Notes: a model not told the origin generated them from the letters alone. A DNA stretch of 64,000 nt from Pisaster brevispinus (GCA_023634235.1 JAMKCF010000008.1:7338676-7402675); one strand, 5' to 3'. Positions 47,363 to 61,148 are shown, counted from the first letter of the stretch. Program-made: numbers and translations.

Positions 47363-50300
47363 GATTTCTCATTAAAAGTTCTCATTAGGTTCACACAACT
47401 AACATGTTGTAAGTGGACACTTGTATCCATAGGGATTTATGCCCATGGTGGGCCAGCGCAAGTGTAATAACGAGAGCTCCCTCTACTACTATTATATAAC
47501 TCTATGGATGAGGTACAAAGATATCCTGACCCTAACCCTAACACAGAAACAACTCAAATGAGAAGAGGTCAAGAAACATAAACAAAATTATTAATTATTT
47601 TTGTAAACAAATATTTTACCTTCAGCTTACTGCTACATTGGTCAGCCTGGTAAAAACATTCAACAGTTTGTACAACTTTTACAACATGACACAATCAACA
47701 AGACATTGTGGGATGACTGGGGAATACCCAATCTATATGTTTTAAACAAGAGAGTGGTGTGCCTAGCTAGAGCAATTGAGCTGAATAATCGGGTTTCATC
47801 CATGAACGGTCAGATCAAGGTTAGTTGAATGCATACAGTCCCGGTACTTTGCAATGTGACCAGTATGTATTCGCAAAAGAGCAAGGCCCCTTTTTCTGTG
47901 GGGAAGGGCGTCTCAGTAAGGGCACAAGGTAAACTTGTACACTCCTCATGTTCCACAGGGGCACCAAGGCAGTCCTTATGAATTAACCCACGGCGCCCAC
48001 AGCAAATGCCGTGGTGCCCTATACTTTTGCTGTGGTGCCCTTTGCAAGGTTCCAATACAAATTTACATTTTCCTCATAGAGTGCCCCTTACCAGAGGGAA
48101 AATTGCCGTGCCCCTTCAAGAGCAAAGTTCAAGGCCTACCAAGGCAATGACAAAGGGGCATAAAGGCAATCATAATTGTTGCTCTTTATGAACAAAATCA
48201 GGACTATAGCTGTTTAAATTCTATGTTTTTATTACCAATCTCGGCAATGACTCTCTCACTGTGTCAATAAGTCAGCCTGATATTCAATTTCCGGCAGCGC
48301 CTGCTGTTCCATTTGTAATCACCCAAGAGGCCGGAGTCGGGCACATGTTTGATGGTCCTGTCAAACATCGAAAAAATTATTATCATCCACTTTGTGAGAT
48401 TGTTTGCGTCAAACATTAATCATCGGTGTGAGGGAAGAACTGATGTGCTCTCTGGTCTTGCTTCTTATAAAATAATATATAAAAAAAAATTCACCGTATT
48501 TATTTACATACACTGTGCGTTTTGAGTTCTCTTGTGGATTGATAGTCGCGGTTTTCTAGCTCTGGTAATCTAGGTAGTAATCTGTACTAGCTTTTATGCA
48601 TAATTCATGAGGTGCAATTTGCGTACCGGAATGAAACTGGTGGGTTTCGGTTTGCAAGGTTGATATGCATAATTCATTATGTGCATAATGAATTAAGCTT
48701 GAATGCATTATATTCAAGAGTTTGTGGGTGATCAAATAAACATGTTTAAATTCATGACGAATACCATTTCTGTAAATGATGACAGTTTCATTCAAAGTGT
48801 ATTTGAAGCACATGTAAGTGTGCATTCGTTAAACCTGGGCTTCGATCCACTTGGGCGAACATGGAACAAATGTCATTAGCGCTTATCTGTAGAACTGCGA
48901 GTGCAAAAGTGACGTGACATAAATAATATGGCTGCCCACATTCATGCCATTTTCTTTAAAATCTATTGTTCCTGCTCATTATTCATATACACACACATAT
49001 ACACACACAAAACTTCGCTCAAACTGCTGCGTAATACTCATTAATGAAACATTTTATATATTTTTTTGTGACAACAAAACGATATCGACTACTTTCCTTT
49101 TCTGCCGTCTTAAAAATGTATATAAAGCATCCACAAACACCTCAGAATGTTCGCCGTCTGTTGCTAACCCTCGCCAACATTGGCGTTGCACAACTTGTTC
49201 CACCAGTAATTGCAAGCACAGCAAGCATTGGGGAACAATTGGTTTATGCCAGAGCACACCCCTGTAGTTTACAATATGAATAATTGATTAGCTGCTGTCC
49301 TTGCGTATTTCAACATTTTAAGATAACTTTGCGTCCCCTTTGTGAGCGTAGTTCTGTTTAGCACTATCATGTTCAGTTTGTAGCTTTGAACTTGTCTTGC
49401 GCTAAGATTGATTGAAATCGGATGGACAGGTTCATGTACTGTTTTGAATTTTTGTATTTATTTTTATTTATCAAGTGTTTTCGGTTTAGTTTATTTAACT
49501 GTGTGTTGGTTTAGGTTTTACCGGGTTTTCTTTTGTTTACGTTTAGGTTTCAAAAAGAAAAATTTTAAGGTATAGGTTGGTTCATCCATATCGGTCTTAA
49601 GGTATTTTGTTTTGTTTTATTACTCTATTTTTAATAAATGCTTTTGGTCTTTATGCTTTATAATCTATAAAGTTGTTATTTTATTTGTGTTTATTGAAGA
49701 AACCTACATTTTGAGTCACTGTCTCATTTTTTGCACTTTTTGAGATTAATTGAGTTTTTCTTTTAAGTGAGTTTCCCCAGCATTTAGTTTTATTTTGTTT
49801 ACTCAAGCGGTTTGTTTGTCCTGGTTACAGGTACATCATGAAGCAGCTACATGTGGCATCATTCATAACGATCATTTTGAATACATTTGAATACATTTGA
49901 ATATTGAACTATTGACATTTGAATACATTGCTTTATTCACAATTATTCATCCAATACACTGCACATTAAATAACTTAAACATGCATTTAGTTTTATGGCT
50001 TTAACAAACACTCAAATATTTTCATATCAAATGCATAAATAAGTAAATTTGTGCGTTTTTGAAAAGGGAAGTATATTTAAGTTATCACTTTGTCACATAA
50101 TTTATTCAAATAAGATAGATGCGTGTACATAATGCATTATTTATCATTGATGATATTTTACCTGAATCCGAATGTACTCCTTTGTTGCTTGTATGACATT
50201 TCACTGCGTGTTCTGTGGGATTTTTTCCCGGTATTGTTTCAATGTAGTGTACAGTGTAGTAATTTCTAATACAAAAAGTCAAAAGAAAAAATAATATCCA

Positions 50301-51142
50301 TAGTTTGCAAATACATGGTGAACACTTAAAAATATTTAGCACTCTACATCTGAAAAATGAAAATTTGTCATGAAATAAGTTATTCAAGTCATTTGAATAT
50401 GTATCCAGCTGCATTATTCATGACTTGACACCAATTCATACGCAAGCACCCACTCATGTATAATGGACGTGACACTATTGTTACAAACGGCAGCAACGGA
50501 GATGGTAATCTAGTTGGAGCAATTACAAGCCTATGGTCATCAGCCTGTGTAAGGGTTTCCCACTTGTCTCTACTGCGTTCGCGTTGAGTACCTGCACACA
50601 TTGTGTTTGTCGGCCCGTCAGAGAACCACGAGTCATAGAGTGGCTGTAGAAATATTTCAGGGCCTCGTGTAGTAGACTTTGATGTTGTATCGTCGGCACT
50701 GGGTGGTCACACAGTGTGTGTGTGTGTGTGTGTGTGTCACAGTCACTTTGTATGTTGTGCAGTTATGGATCAAAATGGAAACAATCTGCTTTTAGCAACC
50801 GGCTCGTGTGTATGATGAGAAGGCTGTATAATGCTGAGATGTGTACACCTGAGCCTGTTCTGTGTTGAGCATTGCCGGACTGCAGTACTGTTATGTTAAT
50901 TTTGCTTGCCGGATCTATGTGTTTGTAGTCATTTCACATTATGCGGAGCGTATGGTCTGTATGTGGCCGGGGAACTTGGCATATGTTATCATGAGGTAGG
51001 TTTATACATTATGTTGGCTGGTATCTCTGCACTATCGTAGACTGGTTAATGAAATCCACCTGGTTTTATATTTCATTGATTCGTTGATTGCTGAGAATGC
51101 AATTTTTTTTATTATTATCGTTGTTTTCTTCTCTTTTTGCAG
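47363..51142 (+). other. Non-coding stretch upstream of junctophilin
   Basis: AT-rich, no gene supported. It contains a (GT)n microsatellite (50714-50738). The junctophilin promoter and any 5' non-coding exon must lie here or further upstream; I cannot place them. Confidence 0.35.
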
Positions 51143-51213
51143 CAATCTCCTGTCATGTGATCATTGCCTAAGACAGTAATGCCAACCCAAATGTTCTGTT
51201 CGTAACACCGTAA

Positions 51214-51693
<480 letters not shown>

Positions 51694-51863
51694 TAATTCG
51701 GCGACACTGCCAACCACATCCAGTGTACCGTAACGTTAAGGGGAAGGACTTTGAGGGCAGTAGAGAGCAACTCTTTGGGGGACGACCCCTCAGGGAACCC
51801 TCCCATTTACTGACTTCTAAGCCCCCTCCTGTTGATTTTTATATCCGTCACTGCTGTCTCTCT

Positions 51864-52022
51864 GGCCTGGAATTTCATCTTTGAGAGGGCAAGGCCATTT
51901 TTCATTTTTGCAACGGGCACTTCCATTGGACAATCTGAAAGTCTATGGGAAAGTTTTGAAGGTGCACCGAGAGCCAAGACCAGGGGCAACAGAAGCCATG
52001 GCCTTTGTGAAATTCCAGGCCT
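51864..52022 (+). mobile_element. Family A element (copy 3), best preserved
   Basis: The ends GGCCTGGAATTTC and GAAATTCCAGGCC are perfect inverted repeats. It carries all family blocks, including AGAGGGCAAGGCCATTTTT and AGCCAAGACCAGGGGCAAC. Confidence 0.75.
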
Positions 52023-52844
52023 AGACCCTTATTGGTTCAGAATGTTACAGTGTACTAAGTACATCTACACATGCACACCAATAGCTGCATTGAAATTTGT
52101 TGGTGATTGTATGCAGATCATATTAATTTGTACGGTACGGGAAAACAAATTCATTTCACTTCTCATAAGAACTCTTTTGAAAGTTGCTAGCAATTTTTTC
52201 TCGATGCATGCACTCTCTAGTGTATGCATTCTCAAAAATTGCTTCCCTGTGGAGACTGCTATTTTTCTTTCCTTTCTCCCTGTAGTTGACATCTTCCCAT
52301 GGGTTTGTCCACAAAATTTCTAGTGGAACACCCCGGTCTTTAGAGTTTCCATAATGGAGACCTTTTGTTTTCCTCTTCTTGTTTTATCCTTGGTCTCCAT
52401 AAGGTACCGATCATGAGCACAAAAAAGGACTTTACAGTATACACTGCGCTTATTAAAAACAAAACAATAGTCACACACTGCATTTGTCTGCAATGTTCAC
52501 CGGAGGGATGGGCCCTTTCCTCTCTGTTTCTACATTCTGCAAAAACTTGTCTGCACTTTGGAATGTTTCTGCAAACCTTTACAAAAATAAACCCATTCCT
52601 ACACTGAACAGTGCCTGTATACACCTGTGCCTCATTGATCATGACAGATGAGCGTACAAGAGATACATCAGTGTAAAAACAGCCGTAGCTCATCACACAA
52701 ATTTAAGTGACAAGGGGCTAGGTGCAATGTCATCATAAAGCCAAGTTTAGATTTTGGTTCAAGAAGCAGTGTTTTCGTACTTAAACTCAGGGTCGTAGGT
52801 TCGGAAATATTCCAAAAATGTATGACCGCAAAAACTTACTTGGT

Positions 52845-53095
52845 GAGAAGCACTGCAGCTGTTGATAGGAGAAATTATTTTGAGAAGGGATTCCCTTCGA
52901 AGTGATGCAATTTTGTATAATTTTTCACCCCAAAACATTTGAATCTGAGAAACGATTCATGCATGAATCGTTTCTCAGGTTTCTGAAGGTTGGTGTCCAT
53001 TCGCGAATGCTGCGGCCAGAGTTGCGGTTGGTACCCGCTGTCACCTCGCTGAACGTGGATGGAATTGGGGTTCTTGTAAAAATACGGTGACAGTT
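52845..53095 (+). mobile_element. Family G-like element with a perfect 34-bp palindrome
   Basis: The perfect palindrome at 52945-52978 (arm CTGAGAAACGATTCATG) sits in sequence resembling the element at 57435-57832: TGAGAAGGGATTCCC, GAAGTGATG, and AATCTGAGAAACG before the hairpin. The ends are decayed. Confidence 0.5.
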
Positions 53096-53927
53096 TTTTG
53101 CTGATTTCTTAACAAGTAGGAACTTTATTCAGCTGAAACTTTTGCATGTGACTTTTAATGTATCTTTCTTGATAATTTTGCCTATAACTAGAACGTGGCT
53201 GACAGCAAAGGTTTTGCGATGCACGCATGTCAAATTCTCTTGAAACATATTCTGTTGTCTTTCCTTTGTGTAGTTAGTGGGTTTTTTTTGTGACAATGAT
53301 ATTCTCAAAAGCAAATTATTTGTCCAGATCCAAAAAATTCATTCCGTCCCTTGGCACAGAAACATTATGGGAAACCCTGGTACTAAGGGGTTAAGAGCTA
53401 TGTATTTTTCAGTTCAAACTGCTCTATGACATTGTGTCCAGTTTCATTCACCTTGGAATCTGTGCCCGTAGTAAGCAGGGAGTGTGAGATAAGGCTTCAG
53501 AAAAAAATGTGTGATGACGGTACCCATCAGCTGGTCAGCATGAAGCCACGCTTCAACGCCAATCTCATATTGTTCTGATAATGAAGTTGGTGAAATTTTT
53601 CAATTTAAATTGAAAGTATGGAGAAATTACCATCACTATCATTGTGAAAAGAATACATTATTTTCTCACAGCTTGATAAAAAGATACTATCAGTGTGCAG
53701 TTGGCGTAAGGTGGCTGTTTTTTTTTTTTTTTTTAGCAATACAATGCTACACACGAGTTGTTCACACGCTATTATGCCCTTGTTTCCATTATACCATGTG
53801 AATAAGTCATTTCAAAAAGCAATTTACATTAGCCATGTGTTCACTTCAAACAAGAACTGCATACATGTAGATGGAATAAAAAACTGCAGTGCATAAGCCC
53901 CATCCCCAGCAGACCGACTAAATATGC

Positions 53928-54180
53928 ACGTGGCGTGTCTTGGTCTAGCGCAACATTCTGAATCACCGGAGTGTGGGTTCAAATCCCGGCCACCACACCT
54001 TGAGCAGGACATTTGACTAGAAATGCTTCTCTGACATCACCCAGGAGTAAATTTGGTCAAGCTAGTGTAGCACTTGTAGGTCGTTGCTGTGAATGATCAG
54101 CAAACTGCACGCCCATTTAGCTGCTGGTGCTGCATACTCCTAAGGAGTTCAGATGATTTCAGGGTGGCTCAGTACATCAG
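53928..54180 (+). mobile_element. SINE of family S3
   Basis: It has GTGTGGGTTCAAATCCCGG, ACCTTGAGCAGGACATTTGA, CATCACCCAGGAGTAAAT and ACTCCTAAGGAGTTCAGATG. Confidence 0.6.
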
Positions 54181-54612
54181 TACATCAGGGGTAATCGTTA
54201 AGATGCTTCCAACGGCCTATATTTGGCTTGAAAAGGCGCAAAATATATTGCAACATTGAGAACTGAACTATTGTTTGAAGTTGCCCTTTTCTTGTCTTTG
54301 GTGCCCACAAAAGCTTCAGTATTTTCAGATCGAGGAAAAATGATCCTGCCCCTGTAAACATGAAGTTCCAAGCTGAGCATTGTTAAAATTGACCTATTCA
54401 ATGATTTAAGCTTTACTTTGCTTTTGAGTTCTGTTTTAGGCAAATTTTAGTGCTACTCAAAAAAAAGAAACGTGTATGTAATATGTTGGTTTATTTTGTT
54501 TGTTATTAGTTATGCTGTTGTTGGTGGTGTGCATTGGGGTTTTTTTTTTTTGGGGGGGGTAGTTTTGTTGGGGTTTGTGCAGCTGCTCCGCATTGTCAAA
54601 TTCCCTGCAATT

Positions 54613-54937
54613 TTTGTGGCATGTCATGTCCGAGCGGTCTAGTTCACCGGACCCTAGCTCTGGTGTTGTCAGCAGCAGAATCTCTGTCAACCATAACTGC
54701 TTCGTAAAAAGTTGGGTAGGTCGTGCATTCTTCTCTACCAACCAGGCTCCTATAGTGGATGATACCCATGCCTACATGTACATCCTCACAGACTATGAAG
54801 TGGGTTACCCTATTTTAGCCTCAGGAGTAGCTGGCAACGTGCCCATTGGTGACAGTTGGTTTGGGTCGACAGCCGAAATCAGTCAAGTGTAGCCCTCACC
54901 TTGAAGTGGCCGCCCGGCCTTGTGATGTTAGGCGATA
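54613..54937 (+). mobile_element. SINE subfamily S1b (copy 2)
   Basis: It is collinear with 47027-47362, with CCGAGCGGTCTAGTTCACCG, GTCAGCAGCAGAATC, GTGGATGATACCCATGCC and TTTGGGTCGACAGCC. It lacks the box B segment after an internal deletion. Confidence 0.7.
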
Positions 54938-56305
54938 TCTCATTTAAAAAAAATAATAGTAATAAAAACTGACACACAAATGAAACAAAAGACCACTGAA
55001 CTGCACAATATGTAATACAGTCGATTGTACAAATTTAAAAAACTAATATAGTCCGAAATGATTGATGATGCCCATTCAGTGCAATTGTTGTTTTTTGCAA
55101 TGAACTACATCCATGTATGTAAACATTTTGCTCTAATCAACACTCTCCCATATGGCCACTAGCCATATGTTCATCATAGACCCCAATACATCACACAATA
55201 AATTAATCCAAAACATCTGTGTATTGTTGGTTTTTTTCAACAACCGTTTCATCGCTTCACATTATGCTGCCCCTACAGTAATCCTGTTTAAAAATATATA
55301 TATAAACACATGTGCTGAAGTACTATTGACTCTAAAGCCGGCATCGCCAAATGTGTAGATTTTGCTTTCCCTCCAGTGTGCATTTGTAATGAAAGTAGAC
55401 ATGTATCCTGCTTGCGTAACCCAGTTACATGTAAATTTTTTGCCCCTCAGAAGCAATTCCTTTTTTATAGCGAGCGATAGAGAAATTCTACGTGTTCACA
55501 GCAGACCAGGAAAAACGGTCTTTTTCACCAGAGAAGCCAGGCCTGGAATTTTAACTGCGGCCCAGGGGGTAATTGGCCTTCACGCCCGGTAAACACGATC
55601 AAAAATACTCCCATGGATTTTTAGTGACATTTTTTGTCTCAAGCGGTCACCCTGCCCTTTACGAGTGCCCTTTACGAATGCCCTTTTGAAATTTCTGGTT
55701 TGAAAATATAAGTACCAACATGTGTAAAGTCGCCATTATGCAATATTTATTGTCGGGCCCATACTCTCGTAAACAGAAAACGTTGTAGATAGAATTGTTT
55801 CTGGGACCTGTGTGCTGGTTTACCTGAAAAGCAACAGGTTTTCAAGATGTCTCCAGGGAACACAGGTTCGAATCCTACCCGAGTCGTATGTGGATACAGC
55901 ATACAGTGCTTATAAATCGCACGATTTGTAAAACCAAAACATTATTCTTCATCCCCACTGGCTTGAGTTTTGTCAGTTTTTCGATTTTTAAGTTGCACTC
56001 CATCTGAAATGCAAACTCAAAACTTTGTGTAAGTACACCAGAGGAAACCCTCTCAGGTGCCATTTTCTATAGGATTCTGAGTAAGTGTAGCATAAAGTCT
56101 GTCCTTTTCTCCATGAGTGGTATACCTTGGCAGTCTTAGTGATGTGTGAGAAATTCATCACACATTCTTCAACCAAGTGGGTATAACATGATTCTCTGAG
56201 ATGTCAACAGGAAAACGAAACATTGAAATGTAAGGTATCATGGAAAGTGTTTCTCCACTCTGGAACTTTGTGAGTTCTGCTGCATGCCTGATTTTTTATT
56301 CTTGT

Positions 56306-57038
56306 TAGGGCGATTTCACTCTAAGAAAGGGACACTTCCATTAGAAGATAAGAAAGTCTCTGAGACCAATTTTGGCCACGATCAGGGGGCCGATTTTACA
56401 AAGAGCTAGGTGAAAATTTCATTCGAAAAGGTGGTAGCGTTTTAGAGATATTACCAAAAATCTGGAGCGGTTATGTCCACACAGGAACAATAATCTGTAA
56501 TTAGAATACACAATCTGAGAAACTTTTTATGCAGAGACATTTCTAAGATTGAAATGTTTTTGAATCCCTCTCTCCAAAACCTTCATTCGTTCGAAGGAAA
56601 TTGTTTCTCAAAATGTTAGACATTATCAACAGCTGCAGTGCCTCTTACCAAGCAAGTTTTTTATGGTCAGTAATTTTTGGAGTAATTACCAAAACTATAC
56701 CCTACCTTTAACTGTGGATCAATCTTGATTTCTAAGCAAAGTGTGATGTCAAAATACAAATCACTATGGCAATACTGACAACTCATCTTAAGATGAATCT
56801 TAGCGCTTTGTGAAGTCGACCACGGGGACCCAGCTTTCATAAAGCTGCTTAAGCTAAAAATATTTGCTGAACAAATTAACGCTGTCCAAAACCTTAGCAG
56901 GAAACTAGTCACAAGTGGTACTACTGTACTGATGACATGGTATTTTGGCCGGTTACCTTGCTATTTCTGGTAAGCACAAATGCTCGGTGTTTTAGCTAAT
57001 CTTTGTGCCTTTAAAAAGTAGCTCTATGAAATTGGGTC
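56306..57038. mobile_element. Cluster of decayed inverted-repeat elements
   Basis: A family A-like fragment (56306-56395, with GGGACACTTCCATTAGA) is followed by family C ends (CCGATTTTACAAAG at about 56389, CGCTTTGTGAAGTCGACC at about 56804-56821). Between these lies family G-like sequence (56400-56700). A family B element runs from about 56826 (AGCTTTCATAAAGCTGCTTA) to 57038 (CTATGAAATTGGGTC). Confidence 0.45.
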
Positions 57039-57434
57039 GAGGGCAACGGCGGCCATTGCCTCCATCGTGTTCATGGCACGTCTCTTTTAAACTGTGAAGG
57101 AAATAAAGCAACAACAAAAAAATGATGCACTGTCGTGTTAAAGGAGTCGTTCACCGAGGCAGATAATGATTAATCATTTATTTCTACACTCCACAGAGAA
57201 CAATAAGCCTTTTTTGAGATATGGTTGACCCAATTTTATTTGAGTTAATTTTTCTGCATCTGCAAACGCCCAAAGCAAATGCACTCCTTTAGCGTCCTCG
57301 ATATCTCAAAACAGGCTAATAATTCATGGCCAAAGAAAGCCAGAATAAAATGCATGAGACTTACCAATTATTTAAAAGGCATTTCACTCTACACGTAAAA
57401 TAACTGCTCTGACCTAAATAATGATCGGCTAGAT

Positions 57435-57832
57435 TTAAAGTGAAGGTATACGTTTCGTAAATTACGCTTAAAATCAATGAAATAAAAACATACTAGGTAA
57501 CAAATACAGCAACTTTTGAGATAGCAAAAAGCACTTTGAGAAACATTTCACTATGAAGTGATGTGGTTATGGAAAAATATATCAGTTTTTATCCAAATAT
57601 ACTTGAATCTGAGAAATGTTTCTGCCAGAAACGTTTCTTGGATTTGGTGTTCCAATTACGGTTTATTCTTCCTCCATGGACAAAATCGCTCCAGATATTC
57701 GGTGATATCTGAAAAACGCTACCACCATTCCAAATAAAATTTTCGTAGGATAGTTTTATTGCATATGTCTACATTTACATAGGACTAACATAATCAAACA
57801 GTTCCCAAAACCAAAGGTACTCTGCCTTTAAA
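57435..57832 (+). mobile_element. Family G inverted-repeat element
   Basis: The left end TTAAAGTGAAGGTATACGTT and the right end ACCAAAGGTACTCTGCCTTT (then AA) are imperfect inverted repeats with TTAA-like termini. The interior has GAAACATTTCACTATGAAGT and the hairpin GAGAAATGTTTCTG / CCAGAAACGTTTCTTGG. It is about 400 bp and non-coding. Confidence 0.55.
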
Positions 57833-58969
57833 ACCCATGGTTCTTACAATTTTTTTTTCAATGTGTTGTTTTTTTCCCCGATAGTCATGATAGTTCACAC
57901 ATCAGTGCAGAACCGAACTGTGTGACAAAATCCAATGTGTTTTTTGTAGCCTCAACCCCTTCACTAAAGCATTTTAAAACAACCGACGGTTTAACTCAAG
58001 ATCAATGATCAGCAGGAAGAGCGGAAGGAAAAAAACAAAGCAACGTGTGTGTTACCTTGGCAGTCTGCACGTACACACCAACTGCCCTCATATCACTGAC
58101 GACAACTCTAATGCACTACAGCCACGTCCCGCCATCACATTGCTTAACTTAAAGGGACGTAATGGTCGTCCTCTGCTTCTCCTTGAGTAGATCAGCTTGT
58201 AAAGTCAGCAACCTTAACCACTACAATTCGGTATTTAAACAAATCTTTACTGTACATCTGTGCGGTATTGGGGTGGGTTTTTTTGTGTGTGGAATTGCCA
58301 GATTTCTATTTTGTTTTAGAATATCATTGTCACAGAGAAACTCTGGCTAAACAATGCCAAGACAACATAGGTTCTCATAGAAATCACCAGGATTTATTGT
58401 TCTTTTTCAAGAAAAAAAGATATCAGCATGAATCTCAAAACCTCCAGCCACGGCCGGTTATTGGGCCCATGGCCGGAATCTAGGCTGTAATCTCGGGTTC
58501 ATTTGGACTAACTGCCCATTGAGTGAAACACAGTGGTAAACAATGGTAGCAGCCTCTCAAAGGACAAAGGTCCGGTTGGAATCAGTGATTACACAATAAC
58601 CCCCCCAGAAAAGGGAGATTTTGAGCATGAATTCCAGTATCCTCTGTCCCCATTATGTGTGTGTGGGGGGGGGGGGGGAAGTGAAGCATTGCACGGTGAG
58701 TGCATGTACTGAGCTTGCTACACAATGAAATGTCCAGGAGTGTGTGAACATATTTACAATCACCAGTTTGTTAGAACTCTGCTGATTGGTGCGTAAGAGT
58801 TTTTTTAGCCTGTTATTTGGTCTTCCGCAGTGAACTGGCTTTAAGCAAGTGTTGGGCCTGGAATTTGGAATTTGAGTTGGTTGAGGGAGTCCCAGCCTCT
58901 TTCTTCAGTTCTAGGTGATGGATTGAACAGCTTTTAGTACAGTCTTCATGTAACTCAAGCAAACCCTCA

Positions 58970-60266
58970 AGAGATATAACAAATTTACTTTGAAAATGTC
59001 AATCAAAAAGGTGTTCATGCTTTTCAAGAATACATTTTATTGTACATGAATGAACAAGCTTTTTGTTAAGTACGAGTGTTTTTTACAGATTACATTGCCT
59101 TCAAATCTCTCAACGGCTTGCTGGTTGGAATTGCTCCTTTCCCCTTTTCAAGAGTTGTTCATGCACAAAAACACCAACAGTGTGTTGTGATAAGTGAGTA
59201 AGGATTTTAAAAAACAAAACATAAATTTTCCTCTAAGAAATACACCTAGCGAAACATACGGCCCGCCATTTTGTGGAGTCAAAAATGTTGCTCTAGGAAA
59301 TAGCGGAATGTGTTCTGTCATGAAATTACACAAAAACCACACAAGTCCAAGGGACATTTATGTGACTCTACTTTGAAAATATCTTTCTAACCATTATATT
59401 CATTTCAAAACGAACGCTTTTTAGTAGCCCAAAGTGTCCCAAACTGAAGGCAACATGCCCCTTTAATGGTAATCGTACACTTAATGTCATGAATGTAGGT
59501 AAATAGCACACGTCTCTCTCAGGTTGTCTTGGTTTCATTTTTTATGTTTTGCATTTCATCCTTGGTGATTGGGGGAGAAAAAGTGCCAACTTGGCACATC
59601 TGAGAAGGTGTTTTAGAGATATAACAAATTTACTTTGAAAATGTCAATCAAAAAGGTGTTCATGCTTTTCAAGAATACATTTTATTGTACATGAATGAAC
59701 AAGCTTTTTGTTAAGTACGAGTGTTTTTTACAGATTACATTGCCTTCAAATCTCTCAACGGCTTGCTGGTTGGAATTGCTCCTTTCCCCTTTTCAAGAGT
59801 TGTTCATGCACAAAAACACCAACAGTGTGTTGTGATAAGTGAGTAAGGATTTTAAAAAACAAAACATAAATTTTCCTCTAAGAAATACACCTAGCGAAAC
59901 ATACGGCCCGCCATTTTGTGGAGTCAAAAATGTTGCTCTAGGAAATAGCGGAATGTGTTCTGTCATGAAATTACACAAAAACCACACAAGTCCAAGGGAC
60001 ATTTATGTGACTCTACTTTGAAAATATCTTTCTAACCATTATATTCATTTCAAAACGAACGCTTTTTAGTAGCCCAAAGTGTCCCAAACTGAAGGCAACA
60101 TGCCCCTTTAATGGTAATCGTACACTTAATGTCATGAATGTAGGTAAATAGCACACGTCTCTCTCAGGTTGTCTTGGTTTCATTTTTTATGTTTTGCATT
60201 TCATCCTTGGTGATTGGGGGAGAAAAAGTGCCAACTTGGCACATCTGAGAAGGTGTTTTAGAGATA
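58970..60266 (+). repeat. 645-bp tandem duplication, two near-identical copies
   Basis: Positions 58970-59614 and 59615-60259 match base for base wherever I compared them, and AGAGATA follows the second copy as a partial third start. The duplicated unit includes a family terminus ending GGCAACATGCCCCTTTA. Mirrored short open frames in both copies are not genes. Confidence 0.9.
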
Positions 60267-61080
60267 AAATCTTTAAGCAGCATCATGAGTGTTGATATTT
60301 TTAGCATCTGAGCATTTTGGGTGGGGATCTAGAAGATTGCTTTGAATTAGTGAAGACAGATTTTGTTCTTCTCCAACTGGATAGGTGAAAATCTTTATAA
60401 AGCACTGTATTGAGCCTGGGATTTGTTCTTTCCTGATTGCGGGATTTTCGTTTCATGTTGATCTCTCTTGCCTTCAAACTTTCTTGGAAAAATTAAACAT
60501 GCCGTGGGAGGGGGGGGGGGGGAGAAACACAAAGCTTTGGCGTACTATTATATCTTTCTGGTAATGGAACCTCTCAAGAGTACCTTGCACTGTAACCAGC
60601 AGGCCTGAAGGTACCGGTGAAGAGAAGATGTTTGAAGAAAATCTTAGTTTTAGATGTGGGAGGAAAAACTCCAACTGGGGGAAAAAAGCCCACGCAATGA
60701 GGTACATTGTAGGTTTAAGACTGCAAACCCAATCCACATGGGTCATTTCACCAGGTTGGGACGTTGTGTAACATTTGTGTGACATTTGTCCGTATCGAGA
60801 ACTAGCGTTTGACTCCACTGTCTCATACATTTGCCTTTGAGTGTGAAAGGGTCAATTTAAGTTTTCAATTGTTTCATTGTATTTTATGGACACCACGCCA
60901 TTGTTACATCCAAACTTATATTTTTAAGCCTGTTTCAACACTCAGTGTTTCAACACTCAATCCCGTAAAATGTAACTCTCTGGAAGTTCCAGATTATTTC
61001 CTCAATAGTTCAAGAGACTACTGTACTCCCGTTTTGTCAGCACTTACCATTTTTTGTACAATCACGCCTTGGTTGTTTTA

Positions 61081-61148
61081 GCCCTGGTACAGTAGGACGT
61101 CAGTCTCCGTTACACTATGTAATGGAGACCGAGGCGTCCTACCAGGGC
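61081..61148. repeat. 68-bp hairpin
   Basis: GCCCTGGTA ... GGACGTCAGTCTCCGTTACA pairs with TGTAATGGAGACCGAGGCG, then TCCTACCAGGGC. There is a 5-nt bulge on the left arm and a loop of about 3 nt. A related but shorter inverted pair (AATGGAGACC / GGTCTCCAT) lies at 52350-52410. Confidence 0.7.

Noticed and set aside
47530..47543. Short CCCTAACCCTAAC stretch suggesting telomeric repeat
   Set aside because: Only about two units, inside ordinary sequence; chance is sufficient.
59148..60002. Identical 69-codon minus-strand and 60-codon plus-strand frames occurring twice
   Set aside because: They repeat only because of the 645-bp duplication; the underlying DNA is mobile-element sequence.
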